Below are positions 21,179 to 33,210 of a stretch of 64,000 bases of DNA, one piece after another (positions within the stretch are counted from its first letter, which is position 1; every line of letters starts with the position of its first letter). The notes beneath the pieces were generated by a model. That model saw only the letters and a list, made by a program, of their open reading frames with translations, did not search any database and was not told the DNA's origin. The stretch comes from Hansfordia pulvinata. Its lineage: Eukaryota > Ascomycota > Sordariomycetes > Xylariales. Where the stretch lies: assembly GCA_006538405.1 (NCBI GenBank), contig BJKQ01000002.1:2542001-2606000 (forward strand), in the 5' to 3' direction. A program made the position numbers and the translations under genes.

Positions 21179-24100
21179 ATGGACATGGTGGCCTCGCCAA
21201 ACCGACAAGCTTCTTCTGTCTGTCTCTCATCTTGGGGCAAGACAGACAGGCGTTCGTCTGTTTCTCATCTTGCAGGACAAGACATTGGGCCTTTGAGACT
21301 GAGAGCAAACAATGCAGATCTGACAGACACGACACGGATGGTATTCTTGAGGTTTCTGATCGTCGGGCGGGTGGGGGCGGCAGAGCAGCAGAGTGAGGCA
21401 CATGGAACCTACGCGGGAATCTCCGCGTCTGCCGGGGTACGTACCTTCCAGGACGTACGAGTACATCGTGCCTTCCGACCCAGCATCCAAGAAAGGCAGT
21501 TTGCTGGAGAAATGGAAGGGCCGCTTTACGCAGATAGGTATTCGTACCTTGAGCCCTGCGCACAGAGGCGCATCGCGGCTTCCGTCTGCTCTTCCTGGAT
21601 GATGCTACTCGACATGTCAGTACATGTCGGTATCTCTCGTAGGTACCTATGGATGCCTGATACAAGTGGTACAAGTACGCCAGGTTCTTATGAGAGGGCA
21701 GCTGGAGATTTCCGACAGCTCAGGGATTCCCGAGCTCTGAAGATCGAATTACGAGTACCCGACAGGCCTCGCATTTTGTTGCAGTGGGGGAGAGAGTGTG
21801 TCGGTGGGCGATGTGGCCCTGGCACGCTGGGCTGGGTCGGCCCTGACTAGCAGCCGTTCGGGCGCCGATCTTTGCTCGACCGCGGCGGCCTGAGGCACAA
21901 CAATCTCCCTCCAGGGTTCAGCCACGGAGGGTGCCACTTGGTGTGCGCGGGCGGCGGCGAGGGGGCGGACAGAGGGGGAGGAAAAGACGCGAGATCTCGT
22001 CAACCAGTGACCCAAGCGTAGGTAGTCAACGTGTCGTACGAGTCTCCAGCTGAAGGGCGAGGGGCGCATCGGCTACTACCTACGAGGACCTATCTGACTT
22101 GTTATTAGGTATTCCTACATATATAAATTAGGCAGTAGATACCTGAAGAGGATGTCGCCACTCGGACACACCTCATGGTCAGTGTACATCAAATGCAGTT
22201 GGATATCCGTACCTGCACAGCTCGCCTTGGCTTCATGCAAACAACAGCCATCACCCATTCATGTTGGATGGTGGAAGCATGCAGCTCGTCTCCAGCTTGT
22301 ACGAGTAATTTGTACCTTACCTACGGCACCTACCATCACAAGGTATCTAACCTAGGTACATACTCGTACCCAAGTAAATGATCTCAACCTCCGGGCACAT
22401 GAGAAGGGCGACATCGCCGCTCGAGCGAGACACCGGCGGCCGCCCACGATCCAAGGTATTCTGGACGAAACGGGATCGGCGCAAGATCTAGCACCTGGTT
22501 TTGCCGTGCATTTGCGCTGCCTCGACCGAGTCTCTGGACGGATGACAGCAGCCAGACTCACAGGCGAGGCCGGGAATTCGGAGAGTTGGGTTGGACAAGG
22601 TGTGAGAGGGATCCGTACGAGTACCTGACTCCCTCCTCAAAGAAACGGCTTGGCGTCACTCGCCAAGCCAAGGCCAGGGTCGGATAGCTGTAGGTAGGGG
22701 CCCCGGGACGGGCGCGATGTGATGTGTGACGGGGGAAGGGGGAAGGGGGGGGAGACTTGAAGCCATTTCCCGGCAGTGAAGAATACAAGTTGGATACCAC
22801 GATACGGCTACTTGCTCCGTGCCCGGGGTGGTCCCTAAGGAATAAATACTCCGCGACACTTATCATCTTTGCTGGTACTATCACGGACTACTGTTATCGT
22901 CATTGCCTCGGATATGGAGTATTCGTAGTGGTCGTAGTACTCGTAGGTCAGTCTGTCATGTCCGGTCCTGGGCTCTCTCTCTCATGTCTCTATGTCAAGT
23001 GCACTTTGCCCGTCCCGCTCCCCCTGTACGCATACGCCCCGCCACCCCGGTATTCGCGGTATCCATGTATGTACGTAAGCGTTGCCAGCCCTTTATTGAT
23101 CCGTCCGGTACATGTACGACCCCTGCCTGGGTCAAGTGGCCCCCGGTTAACCTGTGCTTCAATTCTCTGTTTGGCTGCCAAGAGCGAGCGAGCGAGCGCG
23201 TCTCCTCCATCTCTGTGCGGAAGTACTGTACTCCGTGCCATCATCGCAACTCCGCATCTACACAAACGAGTCGATCGGGTGTACTCGTACGGAGTACTCA
23301 TAGACTTCTTTCCCCCCGCCCCTGTCGGCCTGGTCGTCCTCGTCGCCGTCGTCTCTCACGATGCTACTCCAGACAGGGCTGGGCTGGACCGGACTCTGTG
23401 GAGCAGCCCTCATAGTGCGTGACCGGCACCCACCACCCAAGCGCACGCACGCACAGCATGTGGAATCACAGTTGCCAGGTTCGTTCATCTTCGCAGGGCG
23501 GCACACGGGTGCTCGTACTAATAAGTAGCAGTTAGCAGTTAGCTCTTAGCGCCGACGATGGAGCGGCCCGGCACTTGGGTCTTGGGTGACCCTTGGCCCG
23601 GATGTCATTGGCTGTCATTGGCTGACCCGAGGGCAGGAGAAGCCATCCTATCGTACGAGTGCTCCGTCCGGGTTGCGCGTGCTGTGCCGTGATGCGGGCT
23701 CCGATACTCCATCCATGATCGTGGCGGCATGGCTTGGCGCATCACGCCCACACCCACTACTACGAAAGGCGATGATTGATTCCGAGTATGACAGTCAGTC
23801 TACACGAGTACTCGCACCCCTCTCCCCCCGCTGCTCAACCGGGCAACAAGTCCCGTTTCTGACCAACCCGAGCTCACAGCCACCCTGCTTGCGAATGGGA
23901 GAATCGGCATTGGTCCGTACCGGGCTCGCCTCTTCCCCTCTCCGCGCCACCTCCCCCTTTTTTGTTATCGTTTTCCATGTTCTCTCTTGTAGAACGCAAG
24001 TAGGGACAAGGATACAACCCCGGGCGTGCCGGGATGCAGTCCACATGTGGTGCAGACAACCGTGGCGAGTAGAGAGAAGAAGAGGCAGCGGAAGAACATG

Positions 24101-24565
24101 GAAGCGCTCGATCGGACGGCACACAAACAAAACAGGGCCCACCGTCCCCAGACCCGAGCCAAGCAAACAAACCAGGTCTGTCGTCTACGCGTAGGTAAGT
24201 ACCCGAACTCCAGAGGTAGGCACTGTTGGGTTGTGGTAACGTAGGCAATGTAGGTTGGTCAGACGCAACCGCAATGTAATGTGTTGACCTCTCTCTGCTC
24301 GTACTTCTCTCCCCCATAGTAAAAAGAAGAAAAAAAGAGAGAAAAAAAACAGATACTAGTACCAGTCACCCACTGGGGTGGGATTGGCAGGGCCTGAGAC
24401 ATTCTGAATAGGTAATAGTAAGTATCCACGCGCTTCTGCTTCTGCTTCTTCCGTTGGGGCGGCCGGCGGGCGGACGATCTGACGTGACGGCTCGGCTGCA
24501 GACCGGCCGGTAACCCTCGTTTGTAAATTCTCGGTAAAGTAATGTAGGTAGGTAAGGTAGCAACT

Positions 24566-24573
24566 TATATAAA
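24566..24573 (+). promoter_or_regulatory. TATA box of the catalase gene
   Basis: TATATAAA, 275 bp upstream of the catalase start codon, followed by a CT-rich and then a GA-rich leader. Confidence 0.6.
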
Positions 24574-24847
24574 CAAAACACCCGCCTTTCGCTGGCCCTG
24601 GCCATCCATGTTCTACCAGCGCTTCGCTTCCTCATTACCTTGGTTGTCTCGCCTTCTTGTTCAGAGTCTCCCATCCGCCCCTCCCGCCCTTTTCTGTGTT
24701 TGTCTCTGCCGTTCTTGAAGCACACAGCGACAAGCAGCCCCCCTCCCCTTTCCTACTACCATCCACGGGCGACTGGACCTGCAGAGAGCTCTCCCCATCC
24801 CCAGATACGAGAGAGAGAGAGAGAGAGAAAGAAGTAACATCCCCGTC

Positions 24848-26875
24848 ATGCGCCACTCCTCGCTCGCGGCCCTGGCAGGCCTGCTGCCGGGCCTCGCCGC
24901 GGGCTCCGGCTGCCCCTATGCCGACCCGGGCAACCTCGCGCGCCGGTCTGGCGGCGACAGCGGCGACATCCTGGCCGACTACAAGGTGGCAGACAGCGAG
25001 GGCTACTTCACCGACGACGTCGGCGGCCAGATTGGCGAGCAGTTCAGCCTCAAGTCGGGCAAGAGAGGGCCTACGCTGCTGGAGGACTACATCTTCCGCC
25101 AGAAGATCACCCACTTTGACCACGAGCGCGTATGTCCCCCATGTCTCTATATTTTCTTCTTCTTCCCCTCGTCTTTTGTCTTTCTCTCTCCTTTTCTTTT
25201 TTGTTTCTATTCCATCTCCTCGCTTGTCCGACCTCAATGGCATGATATATTATAAAAAAAAAAACTGACCTCTGTTTCGGCCACCAGGTCCCCGAGCGCG
25301 CCGTCCACGCGCGAGGCGCCGGAGCCCACGGCGTCTTCACGAGCTACGGCGACTGGTCCAACATCACGGCCGCGTCGTTCCTGAGCGAGGCCGGCAAGAA
25401 GACGCCCACGTACGTCCGCTTCAGCACCGTCGCCGGCTCGCGGGGCAGCGCCGACACGGCTCGCGATGTGCACGGGTTCGCGACGAGATTGTAAGTTCTT
25501 CTTGTTGGGTACCATGATATGATATCTTGACTACTGTGTGTGTGTGTGTGTGTGTGTTTTCATCATGCTAATCAATGGGGGTCACAACATAGTTACACGG
25601 ATGAGGGCAACTTTGGTAAGCCAGACACGATGCCGTGATAATAAAGATGGATACCCACCTACCTATGTGAAGAAAACAAACTGAAACCTGGGACTGACCT
25701 TCTTTCCGGTTGCCAGACATTGTGGGAAACAACATCCCCGTCTTCTTCATCCAGGACGCCATCCAGTTCCCCGACCTCATCCACTCGGTCAAGCCCAGCC
25801 CGGACAGCGAGATCCCGCAGGCGGCGACGGCGCACGACTCGGCCTGGGACTTCTTCTCGTCGCAGCCGAGCACGATGCACACGCTGTTCTGGGCGATGGC
25901 GGGCTTCGGGATCCCGCGCAGCTTCCGGCACATGGACGGCTTCGGGGTGCACACGTTCCGGCTGGTGACGGACGAAGGGCGGTCGAAGCTGGTCAAGTGG
26001 CACTGGAAGACGCAGCAGGGGCGCGCGAGCCTGCTGTGGGAGGAGGCGCAGGCGCTGGCGGGCAAGAACGCCGACGCGCACCGGGCGGACCTGTTCGAGG
26101 CGATCGCGGCGGGCCACGGCCCGGAGTGGGAGCTCAGCGTGCAGCTGGTCGACGAGGACAAGGCGCTGGCCTACGGCTTCGACCTGCTCGACCCGACCAA
26201 GATGCTGCCCGAGGAGTGGGCGCCGCTGCAAGCCGTGGGGCGGATGAAGCTCGACCGCAACCCGACAAACTACTTTGCCGAGACGGAGCAGATCATGTTC
26301 CAGCCGGGCCACATTGTCCGCGGCGTCGACTTCACCGAGGACCCCCTGCTGCAAGGGCGCATCTTCTCCTACCTCGACACGCAGATCAACCGCCACGGCG
26401 GGCCCAACTTTGAGCAGCTGCCCATCAACCGGCCCCTCGCCCCCGTCCACAACAACAACCGCGACGGCGCCGGCCAGAACCTCGTCCACGAGAACAAGCA
26501 CCCTTACTCCCCCAACACCCTCAACAACGGCTACCCGAGGCAGGCCGGCCAGCACAGCGGGCGCGGCTTCTTCACGGCGCCCTCGCGCGGCGGAGGCGGC
26601 GACGGAGGCGGAGGCCTGGTCCGCGAGCTGTCGTCGACCTTTGACGACCACTGGTCGCAGCCGCGCCTGTTCTACAACTCGCTCACCAAGGCCGAGCAGC
26701 AGTTCGTCGTCAACGCCATGCGCTTCGAGGCCAGCCACCTCAAGTCCGACACGGTCAAGAAGAACGTCCTGGCCCAGCTGAACCGCATCTCCCACGACAT
26801 TGCCAGCCGCGTCGCCTCGGCCCTCGGCATGGACGCCCCCGAGCCCGATGAGACCTATTACCACCACAGTATGTT

Positions 26876-26946
<71 letters not shown>

Positions 26947-27625
26947 AAGATCGCAAGGGAGAAGAGATTGCTGACATCCTCTTGCGCCCACACCCACCCA
27001 CAGACACCACCGCCGGCATCTCCATCATGAACGAGACACTGCCGACGGTCGCGACCCTCAGCGTCGCCATCCTGGCCACGGTCAACGGGACCGAGGGCCT
27101 GGCGCGCGCGGGCGAGCTGAAGAAGAGCCTCGAGGCCGAGGAGCTCGTCGTCACCGTCGTGGCGGAGCGCTTGGCCGACGGCGTCGACAAGACCTACTCA
27201 GCCAGTAAGTTCCCCTCCCGAATAAAGCTTTCCTCTCCCTCCTCTTCCAAGGGGACATCTCACAGAAACTAACACAAACCTCCCCCCACTAAGGCGACGC
27301 CACCGACGCCGACGCGCTCGTGGTCCTCTCCGAGGCCGCCGGCTTGCTCCAGCCCGCGGCCCGGCCCTCGGCGCTGTACCCCCCGCAGCGGCCCCTGCAG
27401 ATCGCCAGCCAGGCGTTCCTGTACGGCAAGCCCGTGGGCTACCTGGGCTCCTCGGGCAGCGGCGATAAGAAGCCCGGCCCCGCTCTCGAGGCGGCGGGCT
27501 TCGCCGAGGGCCGGGCGGGCGTCTACATCGACTCGGACGCCGGGGAGCTCACCAAGGGCCTGGTGGAGGGCTTGAAGACGTTCAAGTTTGCGGACCGGTT
27601 CGCGCTTGACGAGGAGACTTCGTGA
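24848..27625 (+). CDS. Secreted large-subunit catalase (Cat-3/CatB type)
   Basis: Heme catalase of the large-subunit clade, exported to the wall or medium, converting hydrogen peroxide to water and oxygen. Exons: 24848-25129, 25288-25490, 25593-25615 (a 23-nt micro-exon), 25717-26868, 27004-27204 and 27294-27625; total 730 residues, normal for CatB/Cat-3. Signal peptide about 1-19. The distal catalytic His is His101 ([11 protein letters not shown]), the catalytic Asn lies in [11 protein letters not shown] (Asn174/175), and the proximal heme-ligand Tyr is Tyr388 in RIFSYLDTQ. The C-terminal flavodoxin-like domain typical of large catalases spans exons 4-6 ([28 protein letters not shown]). Intron 2 carries a TG repeat and intron 4 a T27 tract followed by GA repeats. 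A long antisense frame opposite exon 4 is a GC shadow. All catalytic residues are intact. Confidence 0.96.
25535..25556. repeat. (TG)n tract in catalase intron 2
   Basis: Perfect TG dinucleotide run inside an intron. Confidence 0.9.
26880..26938. repeat. T27 tract plus (GA)n in catalase intron 4
   Basis: 27 T residues followed directly by about 16 GA units, just after the 5' splice site. Confidence 0.93.
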
Positions 27626-30040
27626 CGAGAGAGAAAGAGAGAGAGAACTGAATGAGAATACGGGGAAGAGAAATAGCCGTGGGGCGTAGGCGCTTAGACA
27701 TGTAGTTTTTTTAAGGGGGAGAGAGAGAAAGAAAGAGATGGGGGGTTGGTGTTGTTATTCTTCTTCGACAACGTTACCATATTCACCTTGCTGACCTTCT
27801 GCGGACGCGAGTCCTAATGCAAACATATACATGATACTCATCGGTCGTCTCTCTCTTTCGAAGTGCTTTTCACTTTCTCTTTCTTTCTTCCAGTCTCGTA
27901 AGTACTTTCGAGTCGACATTACAACTGGAGTACGAGTAGGTACTCGCTTGGTTGAGTGAATTCTGTACTCGTAGTGGTCTGTGGCTGCCTTGGCTGCATG
28001 GTCTAGATCGTTGCATGTCATTACCTGTAACCTCTCCGAGATAGGTCCATTCGTCCTTTGGTACTTGGCCACGTACCTCGGTACGCTTCAACCATCTGCG
28101 ACCCGCAGAGTGGGAAGGCACGACTGTGCCACGGAGGGGTCCAGGCCCATTGGTCGGACAGGAGCCCAACTATTGAACTTTGGGAATTCTCCTCTTCTTC
28201 TTCATCATCATCCGTGCTACCTACACTGAGGCACGCAGAGGTAGGTATAGGTAAAGTAGGTAGGCAGGTAAAGTAGGTGTCCTACCGGGCCCGATCCCGC
28301 GGGGACCCGAGCCGGCGCCGCTCATCAATGCGGCGTCGCAGGTTCGGGGGGATTTATTACATAAGGTCAGATACCTCTGATGAGTACCTTACGTCGGGCG
28401 TAGGCCTTTCAGAGCATGCGCCTCCACAGGGCTGTGTCGGATCGATGGATGCGAATGCGGCGGCAGGTACGTGCAATACATGTAGTCAAGCCGGCATGTG
28501 AAGAGACAAGAGATACCCAAGCTTACCGTACATGGACACTAGACGTATCCAATACCTGTAGGTAAGCCAGGTACTATAAATGGCCCATCCATTGCCTGCG
28601 GGGTTCCATGTGATGGAGGCTGTTCAAGAGCTGCCGTCAGCAGCCCCAGCTGACCGAACACAGGGACCGATGCGGATTACCTAGGGTACCTCTAGGAGGT
28701 AGGAACCTTACATAAGTACATGACCTGGCAGACACACCCATCCTGGAATGTTCTCGTACCCAGATTTAGGCACAGGGCAGGTGCCGAGCGGTGAGGAAAG
28801 AGCGAGCCGGGTCCTCTGCTGACTTGTAGAACTACCTTAATAAGTCTTAGGCAGCCGCGACCGCGCCGGAGGAGGTCACCAGTGGTGGCTGGCGGGTGTT
28901 GTGTCGGGTGATTTCATCGTCGCCAAGGTTCGTTCGTCCGGCTTGGCCCTTTGCGTCTTCAGGTTGTCAGCCACCCGGACTCGACGAACGAGCATTCAAC
29001 CACTCGTACATCCTCTACCAGCACGGCGACGGCAACGGCGGCCGCGGTCGTGACGGTGGGTGTGTGTCAACAGCTTTCATCCATCAAACTACCTACCTAG
29101 GTACTCAAGCACCTCAAGTACGCTACCTTTGGAAGAAAAGGTTCGGGCCCGTCTCCTCGTCCCCGTCTTCTCGATGCTGACAAGGACCAGCCTGCCACGA
29201 GCGAGCCAACCACACACGGACCCGACAGGCGGGTGAGCGGGCCCGCCGCCGCGGCTGAGCTTTCAAGTTACCACGTTACATGCATACATACATGCATGCA
29301 TTCATTCGGCTTGGTCCGGGGATGCGGGACTGTCAATTCGACGACAATTGCTGCCTGCAGTAGAGAAAAGAAGAAACGAAGGAAACAGAAGAAGAGGCAT
29401 GGCCTCGACCCGCACTCCGACCTCGCGATGGCTTCCCGCTGGCTAGACCTTGTCCAGCCAGCGCAGTGGCTGCGTTCCCCGTCGACTCAGCTGAGGTTAG
29501 GCCTCTGGCCAGCTGAGCAGACTATTCATTCCCCCTGCAGTGCTGCGCAGCCAAGACGAACAACGCCTCACCGACCCGGCCTCGAGGATAACTCTTGGAA
29601 AGAAGAAAAGGACCCCTGCTTGGAGTTAAGGCTGGCTCATCCGCCCAGGCCTGCAAGATGAAGATGGTTGTGGGTGTGGGTGGGTGGTGCCCATCTGACG
29701 TTCCATTGAGATATCTCTCGGCACCACGACCCGCCTGCAAGTCCAAGCCTACTCGCCAACCCGAGCCCGAGCCCGCGCCCCTCCATCCGGCTATCACCAG
29801 ACTGGCGCCACTCAGCCTCAGCCTTGAGGCTTGATTACCTACTCTACTCTACCAGCTCAACACTACATCCACATACGGGCATGCAGGTTGGGTTTCTAAG
29901 GTAGCTAGCTGGGCCCGAGCCGGCGTCGAACGTCGGTCTATTTTGAGATACGAAGCACATCGGGCCTCGGGCTCAGCAGCGTTGGGCGCATTGCATTAGG
30001 TAGGCTTTGTTGAGAGCCGTGGCGGCGACAGCGGCGGCAG

Positions 30041-30043
<3 letters not shown>

Positions 30044-30072
<29 letters not shown>
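30044..30072. repeat. (CTG)n trinucleotide repeat
   Basis: About nine CTG units upstream of the small secreted protein gene. In one frame it makes a spurious poly-Ala extension of that gene. Confidence 0.9.
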
Positions 30073-30074
<2 letters not shown>

Positions 30075-30250
30075 TACAACTGTTTTTGCGGCTGATGCTG
30101 ATGCTGATGTTGTCGTCCGGGTGCCCGACGAGGGGCGACCGCCGCTTCCGGGCGACACTGACACGGCCGGCCGGCCGTCGAGCTGGCACGATGGGAATCC
30201 CACCGCCTCTCTCGACCAGAGTCACGCCTCGAAAGCTGTGGTTCCTCGGC

Positions 30251-30257
30251 TATATAG
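30251..30257 (+). promoter_or_regulatory. TATA box of the small secreted protein gene
   Basis: TATATAG, about 190 bp before the ATG at 30442, followed by a C/T- and CA-rich leader. Confidence 0.55.
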
Positions 30258-30441
30258 TTCACCCTCGGCCGCCGTCATTCTCTATCAGAAGACATCTCAT
30301 CTCTCATCACCACCACCATCACCGTCACCAGCCTTCAAGACTCATTCCCAACAACTTCCAAGTCCAATCTTCAGCAAGCCTCCCCCCTTTACTTGCTTCA
30401 CTTACACAAACACTCAATCTTCACGCACCCACATTTACAAA

Positions 30442-30930
30442 ATGCGCTTCTCCGCCACCCCTCTCCTCGCCCTGGCCAGCGCCAGCGCCGCCACCGCCAG
30501 CGTCCTCGGCGCCCGCAGCTGCTACCTTCTGCCCGCCAACGAGCACGCCTTCTCCGCGGCCAAGGACCTGCCCGCCGGCCTCGACACGACCACCACCCTG
30601 AGCTACCACGTCGGCCCCAGCGCCACCAACGGCCCCAGCAAGCCCTGCTCCCTCGTCGCCCTCTTCTCCGAGGGCTTCCCCGTGGAGCAGTCGGGCGAGA
30701 ACCTCCTCGACGTCCGCGGTGTCAGCGGCGTCAACGCCCCCGGCTCCATCGTCGGCTCATTCCGCATCAACACCGCCGGCCCGGGCCCCCAGACCACCGT
30801 CATCAACAGCTTTGTGTGCCAGGAGGACATGGCCTTCGAGTTTGAGATCTCCAGCGACGACAGGCCCGGCTCCGTCGCCTTCACGGCGGGCGGCGGCAGC
30901 GGGCTATTCCTCCAGGTCGGGCAGTGCTAA
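30442..30930 (+). CDS. Small secreted protein, four cysteines, function unknown
   Basis: A 162-residue single-exon protein. The ATG at 30442 (context AAAATGCG) is chosen over the longer open frame upstream because it starts a clear signal peptide (MRFSATPLLALASASAATAS), while the upstream extension is poly-Ala from a CTG repeat. The mature part has four cysteines (27, 69, 126 and the C-terminal 162), enough for two disulfides, and a beta-rich composition with SCYLLPANEHAF near its start. Codon bias is strong (C-ending), suggesting high expression. I do not recognise the family; it could be a wall-associated or effector-like protein. Confidence 0.75.
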   Translation: MRFSATPLLALASASAATASVLGARSCYLLPANEHAFSAAKDLPAGLDTTTTLSYHVGPSATNGPSKPCSLVALFSEGFPVEQSGENLLDVRGVSGVNAPGSIVGSFRINTAGPGPQTTVINSFVCQEDMAFEFEISSDDRPGSVAFTAGGGSGLFLQVGQC

Positions 30931-32333
30931 GGGATGAGAGCGAGAATGATATCCGCGCCTGTGTGTTCGTGTGTCAGGGAATATGGTTGCCCAGACGGGG
31001 TTGCTGAAGGGTCTGCTTCTACTATGCACTCCCATGGGGAAAGAGGAGCGAATGGGGGTTTGCCATTTTTTGTTGATTCTTGTTTAGGACGCGAGGTCTC
31101 GATCCCGTGCTTCTTCACTCCTTCTATTGTAATTACTTTATATTCTTTCGAACTCTATACCTTCCCTCTGGATGCCCCTGTCGCGGGGTATCAATAGTAT
31201 ATACACTTGCTTACATATAACATGTAACGTGTGTGTGCCGATCATATGTACCTGAGCAACGAGCCCATTTGCGATGCTTGACGTTCACCATCCCACACTC
31301 AACGATGGAATTTGGCGGCTGGCCTTGACGGGATCGGGCCCTTGCTTCCCTCACAGGAGCAGCTGGTTTCTTGCCGGTCTCAACACATGTGTGTTTTAGA
31401 AAAGGAATGGCCCCTTACGAGTTTTCTCCTGGGGATGATCAGCATGGCCGTGTGAGTGGCCTCGTGCGACAGTTCGAGGACTGACGTTCCGTCGATGACG
31501 TTGTGACGCATAAGGCAAGCCACGCAAGCCTGGAGGTTGAAGCTGGTCCGTTTCCTACGCAGGTAGCTACCTAGATATCTGCGTGTCAGGTGGCGAGTGG
31601 ACGCACTGCCAGGGCTACTCGTAGCTCATGGCCGCCTGGCACATGTCGAAGATGGTCGACTATTGCAGACAACAGCAGAGTAGAGGCCGCGCACTCAACC
31701 ACGGGACGCGGTGAGGGATGAAGTAGCCCACAGGCGGAGAACAGCCACGCGAGCTGTGCTGAAGCCGGCTTGCCCCGGTCGATTGGAGATGGACTGACAC
31801 TCCGGACCGGGCAGCGAGTGTATCCTCGTGGCGGGAGCACTTTCCCGCCCCCATCTTCAGGCGATCAACAGCAACATCGCGGAGAGACAACTGCAGATGT
31901 CTGCGCCTCGTGAACAGCGACGCTTCTATATCGGTGCGTTCAGCCCTGAGCATGGCTCCACGCGGCGAGCCAGCAGAGTAGCCACACACGACAGCTTGAG
32001 CTGTGACATTGATTCCACACTACGCGACAGCCCATTGGTGTGCAGCGACTACCATGACACCGGGCCAGCCGCTTCGTTGGCAATAGCCTCGTCGCAGGGA
32101 CGTGTTCGCACGGGTCTGTGTCAATGTCGCCCAAGCTCGAGCCCATTTGCCATCCGCCCGGTCTGGCCCCTTTCATCGACGCAGAGACTGCTTGCTTTAC
32201 TGGTCAAAGGGCCAGCGTACCACCCGCAACAGATGTGGAGAAGATTGCCGCCACAGACTACATCGCAGCCGTAGCTTCTCATTCCCGCGGACGGGAGATA
32301 CACTGCCATGCAAGAATAACAAAAAAAAGCGAA

Positions 32334-32356
32334 CCCCCCCCCCCCCCCCCCCCCCC
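32334..32356. repeat. Poly-C tract (23 nt)
   Basis: Uninterrupted C run in the gene desert. Confidence 0.9.
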
Positions 32357-33161
32357 GGCGACACTTTCATATGACGGACCACATATGCACGCTCTACGGT
32401 ATACCTTGGCTGCCAAACCGACACACGTCCCGAGCCCTCGAATCTGACTCGTTATACTCTCTCTCCCTCTCTCAGAGCCCCTTTCGGGCCTGGCTAGGCC
32501 AGTCACCGTCCGCATCCGCGGGGGTGGGTGAGGCTTTTGGAACCAGGGCCAAGGACTGCGAAAGGGCCGATGCGCAGGACCGCGCCACCGAGTGTTTTCC
32601 GTCACCACCTCCTTCTTGCGGCCTTGCTATCCCTTGTAATCCCATTTCCCCCTCCCCCCCCAAGATCCAGTGCTTAAACCCGTGCGACCACTGCGACATG
32701 CAATCAGACGCTGCCGCTGGTTCGAGACCGCGCAGACCTGGGCTCGCATGGATTGGGCAAGAGTGTGTGCAGAAGGAAGGATGGAAAAGCCACACGTTTC
32801 GGTGGCGTTCACAACGCGCCCGGGATTGGGCTTGTTGCATTCGGAAAGTGTCAGACACGATTAAGAATACATACCAAAAAAAAAAGTCTCCCCGAGAGCT
32901 TCCCCCTCTCCGCCACTAAAGTGACAAGGGGAGACATACCAGCTAAACGACAGCAGCACGGAGTGTTGAAAACATGCTTCGTTTCGAGCAGATAAGCAGC
33001 CTCATTCAGTTCTCAAAGCCACCCGGCGGGGGCCGTCAGCGCGGCTTGGCCTGCCCACACCCAACCCGACCCGCGTTTAGGAGGGGGTTTGCTTGACTGC
33101 TGCCCCTGTTTCCTGCGTCGAGAACATACAGACACGCGGGGACACGGTGGGTAGGAGACAG

Positions 33162-33164
<3 letters not shown>

Positions 33165-33207
<43 letters not shown>
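33165..33207. repeat. (GA)21 microsatellite
   Basis: Perfect GA dinucleotide tract of 43 nt. Confidence 0.95.

Positions 33208-33210
<3 letters not shown>

Larger units (their letters stand above)
18881..24847. other. 6 kb gene-poor region upstream of the catalase gene
   Basis: No gene is supported; open frames are short or carried by G/C runs. Contents: G15 and C25 homopolymers, a TGG repeat, seven TACTCGTA/TACGAGTA motifs between 21456 and 23289, clustered ACCTA/TAGGT words at 22075-22345, and the catalase promoter with its TATA box. Confidence 0.5.
27626..30441. other. 2.8 kb intergenic region, no gene seen
   Basis: Contains the catalase 3' UTR with GA-rich runs, two TACTCGTA/TACGAGTA motifs (27931, 27966), dense GTAGGTA words (28228-28275, 28555-28720, 29085-29105), a CTG repeat, and the promoter of the downstream secreted-protein gene. 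Confidence 0.5.

Noticed and set aside
17632..24847. Transposon remnant or RIP-mutated repeat
   Set aside because: No terminal repeats, transposase or reverse-transcriptase motifs seen; only one small AT-rich island, better explained by a decayed gene.
25659..26867. 402-codon minus-strand open frame opposite catalase exon 4
   Set aside because: Its composition (runs of Val, Gly, Leu, Asp) is the expected complement of GC-rich catalase codons; the plus strand carries all conserved catalase motifs.
30007..30441. N-terminal extension of the small secreted protein
   Set aside because: The extension is poly-Ala from a CTG repeat and would hide the signal peptide that starts at 30442.
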